Shown here: positions 21,783 to 22,986 of the stretch, one piece after another
Layout: each line of letters opens with the position of its first letter
Position numbering within the stretch: the first letter of the stretch is position 1
Source: Solirubrobacteraceae bacterium
GTDB lineage: Bacteria > Actinomycetota > Thermoleophilia > Solirubrobacterales > Solirubrobacteraceae
DNA: 22,986 bases
NCBI GenBank assembly: GCA_016462625.1
Contig: JAEMSV010000058.1
Location: 1-22,986 of the forward strand
Direction of reading: 5' to 3'
Notes under the pieces: model-generated
What the model saw: only the letters and a program-made list of their open reading frames with translations
Told to the model about the DNA's origin: nothing
Databases searched by the model: none
Made by a program: the position numbers and the translations under genes

Positions 21783-22986
21783 ATGGCCCAGGAGCACCTC
21801 GATCGACTCACCGCCGTTGACGCATCCTTCCTCGTGCAGGAGAAGGAGAGCTCGCACATGCACATCGGCGGGCTGATCATCGCCGAGGGGCCCGCACCCG
21901 CGTACGACGATCTGCTCGATTCGATCCGCGCGCGCCTGCACCTCGTACCGCGCTACCGGCAGAAGCTCGCCACGCCACCCATGGAAACCGGCCGCCCGCT
22001 GTGGGTCGACGACCCGAACTTCTTCCTCGAGTACCACGTGCGGCAGACCGCGCTCCCGGCCCCCGGTGACGAGCGCCAGCTCACCGAGCTCGCCGCGCGC
22101 ATCTTCAGCCAGCGACTGGACCGCGACAAGCCCCTGTGGGAGATGTGGCTGATCGAGGGGCTCTCCGGGGGGCGGTTCGCGCTCATCACCAAGAACCACC
22201 ACGCCCTGATCGACGGCATCTCCGGCGTCGACCTCGGGCAGGTGCTGTTCGACCTCGGGCCGGTCCCGACCCAGCTGCCGACGGCCGACCTCGAAGCGTG
22301 GAGCGCGCACCGCGAACCGTCGCCCGTCCAGCTCGTCAGCGCCGGGATCATGGGCGCGACCCGGACCGGGCTCAAGCTGGCCGACGGCTTCCTGCGCGCG
22401 GTCACGACCCCGCGACGCGCCGCGGCGTCGGCGACCGAAGCGATCGCGGGGGTCGCCGACATCGCGTGGGCGACGCTGAACCCGGCGCCCGAGACGCCGC
22501 TGAACGTCGACATCGGCCCGCACCGCCGCTACGTGACCATCCGCAGCGACCTGCGGGACTTCAAGGAGATCAAGGACGGTCTCGGCGGCACGGTCAACGA
22601 CGTCGTGCTGACCGTCATGACGGCCGCGCTGCGCCGCTGGCTGCACTCGCGCGGCGTCCGCACCGAGGGGCTCGAGCTGCGCGCGCTCGTCCCGGTCTCC
22701 ATCCGCGGGAAGAACGAGTCGGGCGACCTGGGCAACCGGCTCACCGTCATGCGCGGAGGGCTCCCCGTCTACATCGACGACCCGCTCGAGCGCCACCGCG
22801 CGGTCATGTCGACCATGGGCGATCTCAAGGAGTCCAAGCAGGCTGTGGGCGCCGAGGTCCTCGCCGGCGTGCAGAACTTCGCGCCGCCGACGGTGCTCGC
22901 CCAGGCGTCCCGCCTGAACTTCTCCACGCGGCTGTTCAACCTGCTCGTCACGAACGTGCCGGGGCCGCAGTTCCCGCTCTACGTCC
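21783..22986 (+). CDS. Wax ester synthase/diacylglycerol acyltransferase (WS/DGAT), 3' end outside the window
   Basis: The frame from ATG 21783 stays open to the window edge, giving 401 of an expected roughly 460-500 residues. It begins MAQEHLDRLTAVDASFLVQEKESSHMHIGG, the usual N-terminus of the family. It carries the catalytic HHxxxDG motif as H139-H-ALI-D144-G145 (TKNHHALIDGISG). Later family blocks are VNDVVLTVMTAALRRWL, RALVPVSIR, GNRLTVMRGGLPV and NLLVTNVPGPQFPLYV. These enzymes esterify fatty acyl-CoA to alcohols or diacylglycerol and produce storage lipid in actinobacteria. ATG 21768 is in frame (MFSADMAQ...) but is overlapped by the candidate -10 box. Confidence 0.93.
   Translation, partial: MAQEHLDRLTAVDASFLVQEKESSHMHIGGLIIAEGPAPAYDDLLDSIRARLHLVPRYRQKLATPPMETGRPLWVDDPNFFLEYHVRQTALPAPGDERQLTELAARIFSQRLDRDKPLWEMWLIEGLSGGRFALITKNHHALIDGISGVDLGQVLFDLGPVPTQLPTADLEAWSAHREPSPVQLVSAGIMGATRTGLKLADGFLRAVTTPRRAAASATEAIAGVADIAWATLNPAPETPLNVDIGPHRRYVTIRSDLRDFKEIKDGLGGTVNDVVLTVMTAALRRWLHSRGVRTEGLELRALVPVSIRGKNESGDLGNRLTVMRGGLPVYIDDPLERHRAVMSTMGDLKESKQAVGAEVLAGVQNFAPPTVLAQASRLNFSTRLFNLLVTNVPGPQFPLYV

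Overview
This is a high-GC window, densely coded on both strands. It most likely comes from an actinobacterium of the Thermoleophilia (Solirubrobacterales-like). That placement is inferred from three things: codon use with GC-rich third positions, a Mycobacterium-type CysO/CysM/Mec cysteine route, and a lineage-type family of small secreted proteins. I see no tRNA, rRNA, CRISPR array, insertion sequence or phage gene. No stretch longer than about 250 bp lacks a gene.

Layout. (1) 1-1507: the 3' end of a DUF1152-type gene, then a protein that resembles a degenerate peptidase. (2) 1538-4748: a compact operon of an AraC-type regulator, a VOC (glyoxalase-fold) protein and a short UvrA paralogue of the DrrC/UvrA2 type, which looks like a drug or DNA-adduct protection module. 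(3) 4752-9857: a sulfur block on the minus strand. It reads moeZ-like E1/rhodanese, then cysO, and after two unrelated plus-strand genes (a small membrane protein and a GGDEF cyclase) cysM, tatA, a JAMM peptidase (mec) and a zinc-ribbon membrane protein. Together these encode sulfur loading of a carrier protein, its use by a PLP cysteine synthase, and release of cysteine by a JAMM hydrolase. (4) 9858-12347: a structured leader, a NarL-type histidine kinase and response regulator, and a SCO1-type copper/thiol protein. (5) 12313-13931: a large polytopic membrane protein resembling 'fenitrothion hydrolase', with a translationally coupled small membrane protein. (6) 13998-17342: three paralogous secreted four-cysteine proteins, with a DipZ/TlpA-like thioredoxin-fold gene between two of them. 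(7) 17477-20616: a calcineurin-type phosphoesterase, ispH and an M28 peptidase. (8) 20665-22986: an NAD-dependent epimerase-like protein and the 5' part of a wax ester synthase/diacylglycerol acyltransferase.

The most interesting points are: the CysO homologue ends Gly-Gly-Ala-Val, so its reactive di-glycine is masked and would need trimming, plausibly by the neighbouring JAMM peptidase; the E1 partner has its rhodanese domain at the N-terminus, reversed from the mycobacterial arrangement; cysM and moeZ share a 17-bp promoter element with a near-palindromic core; ten genes carry a TANNNT box 6-10 nt before the start codon, which suggests widespread leaderless transcription; and the kinase leader holds three hairpins, one presenting the Shine-Dalgarno sequence in its loop.
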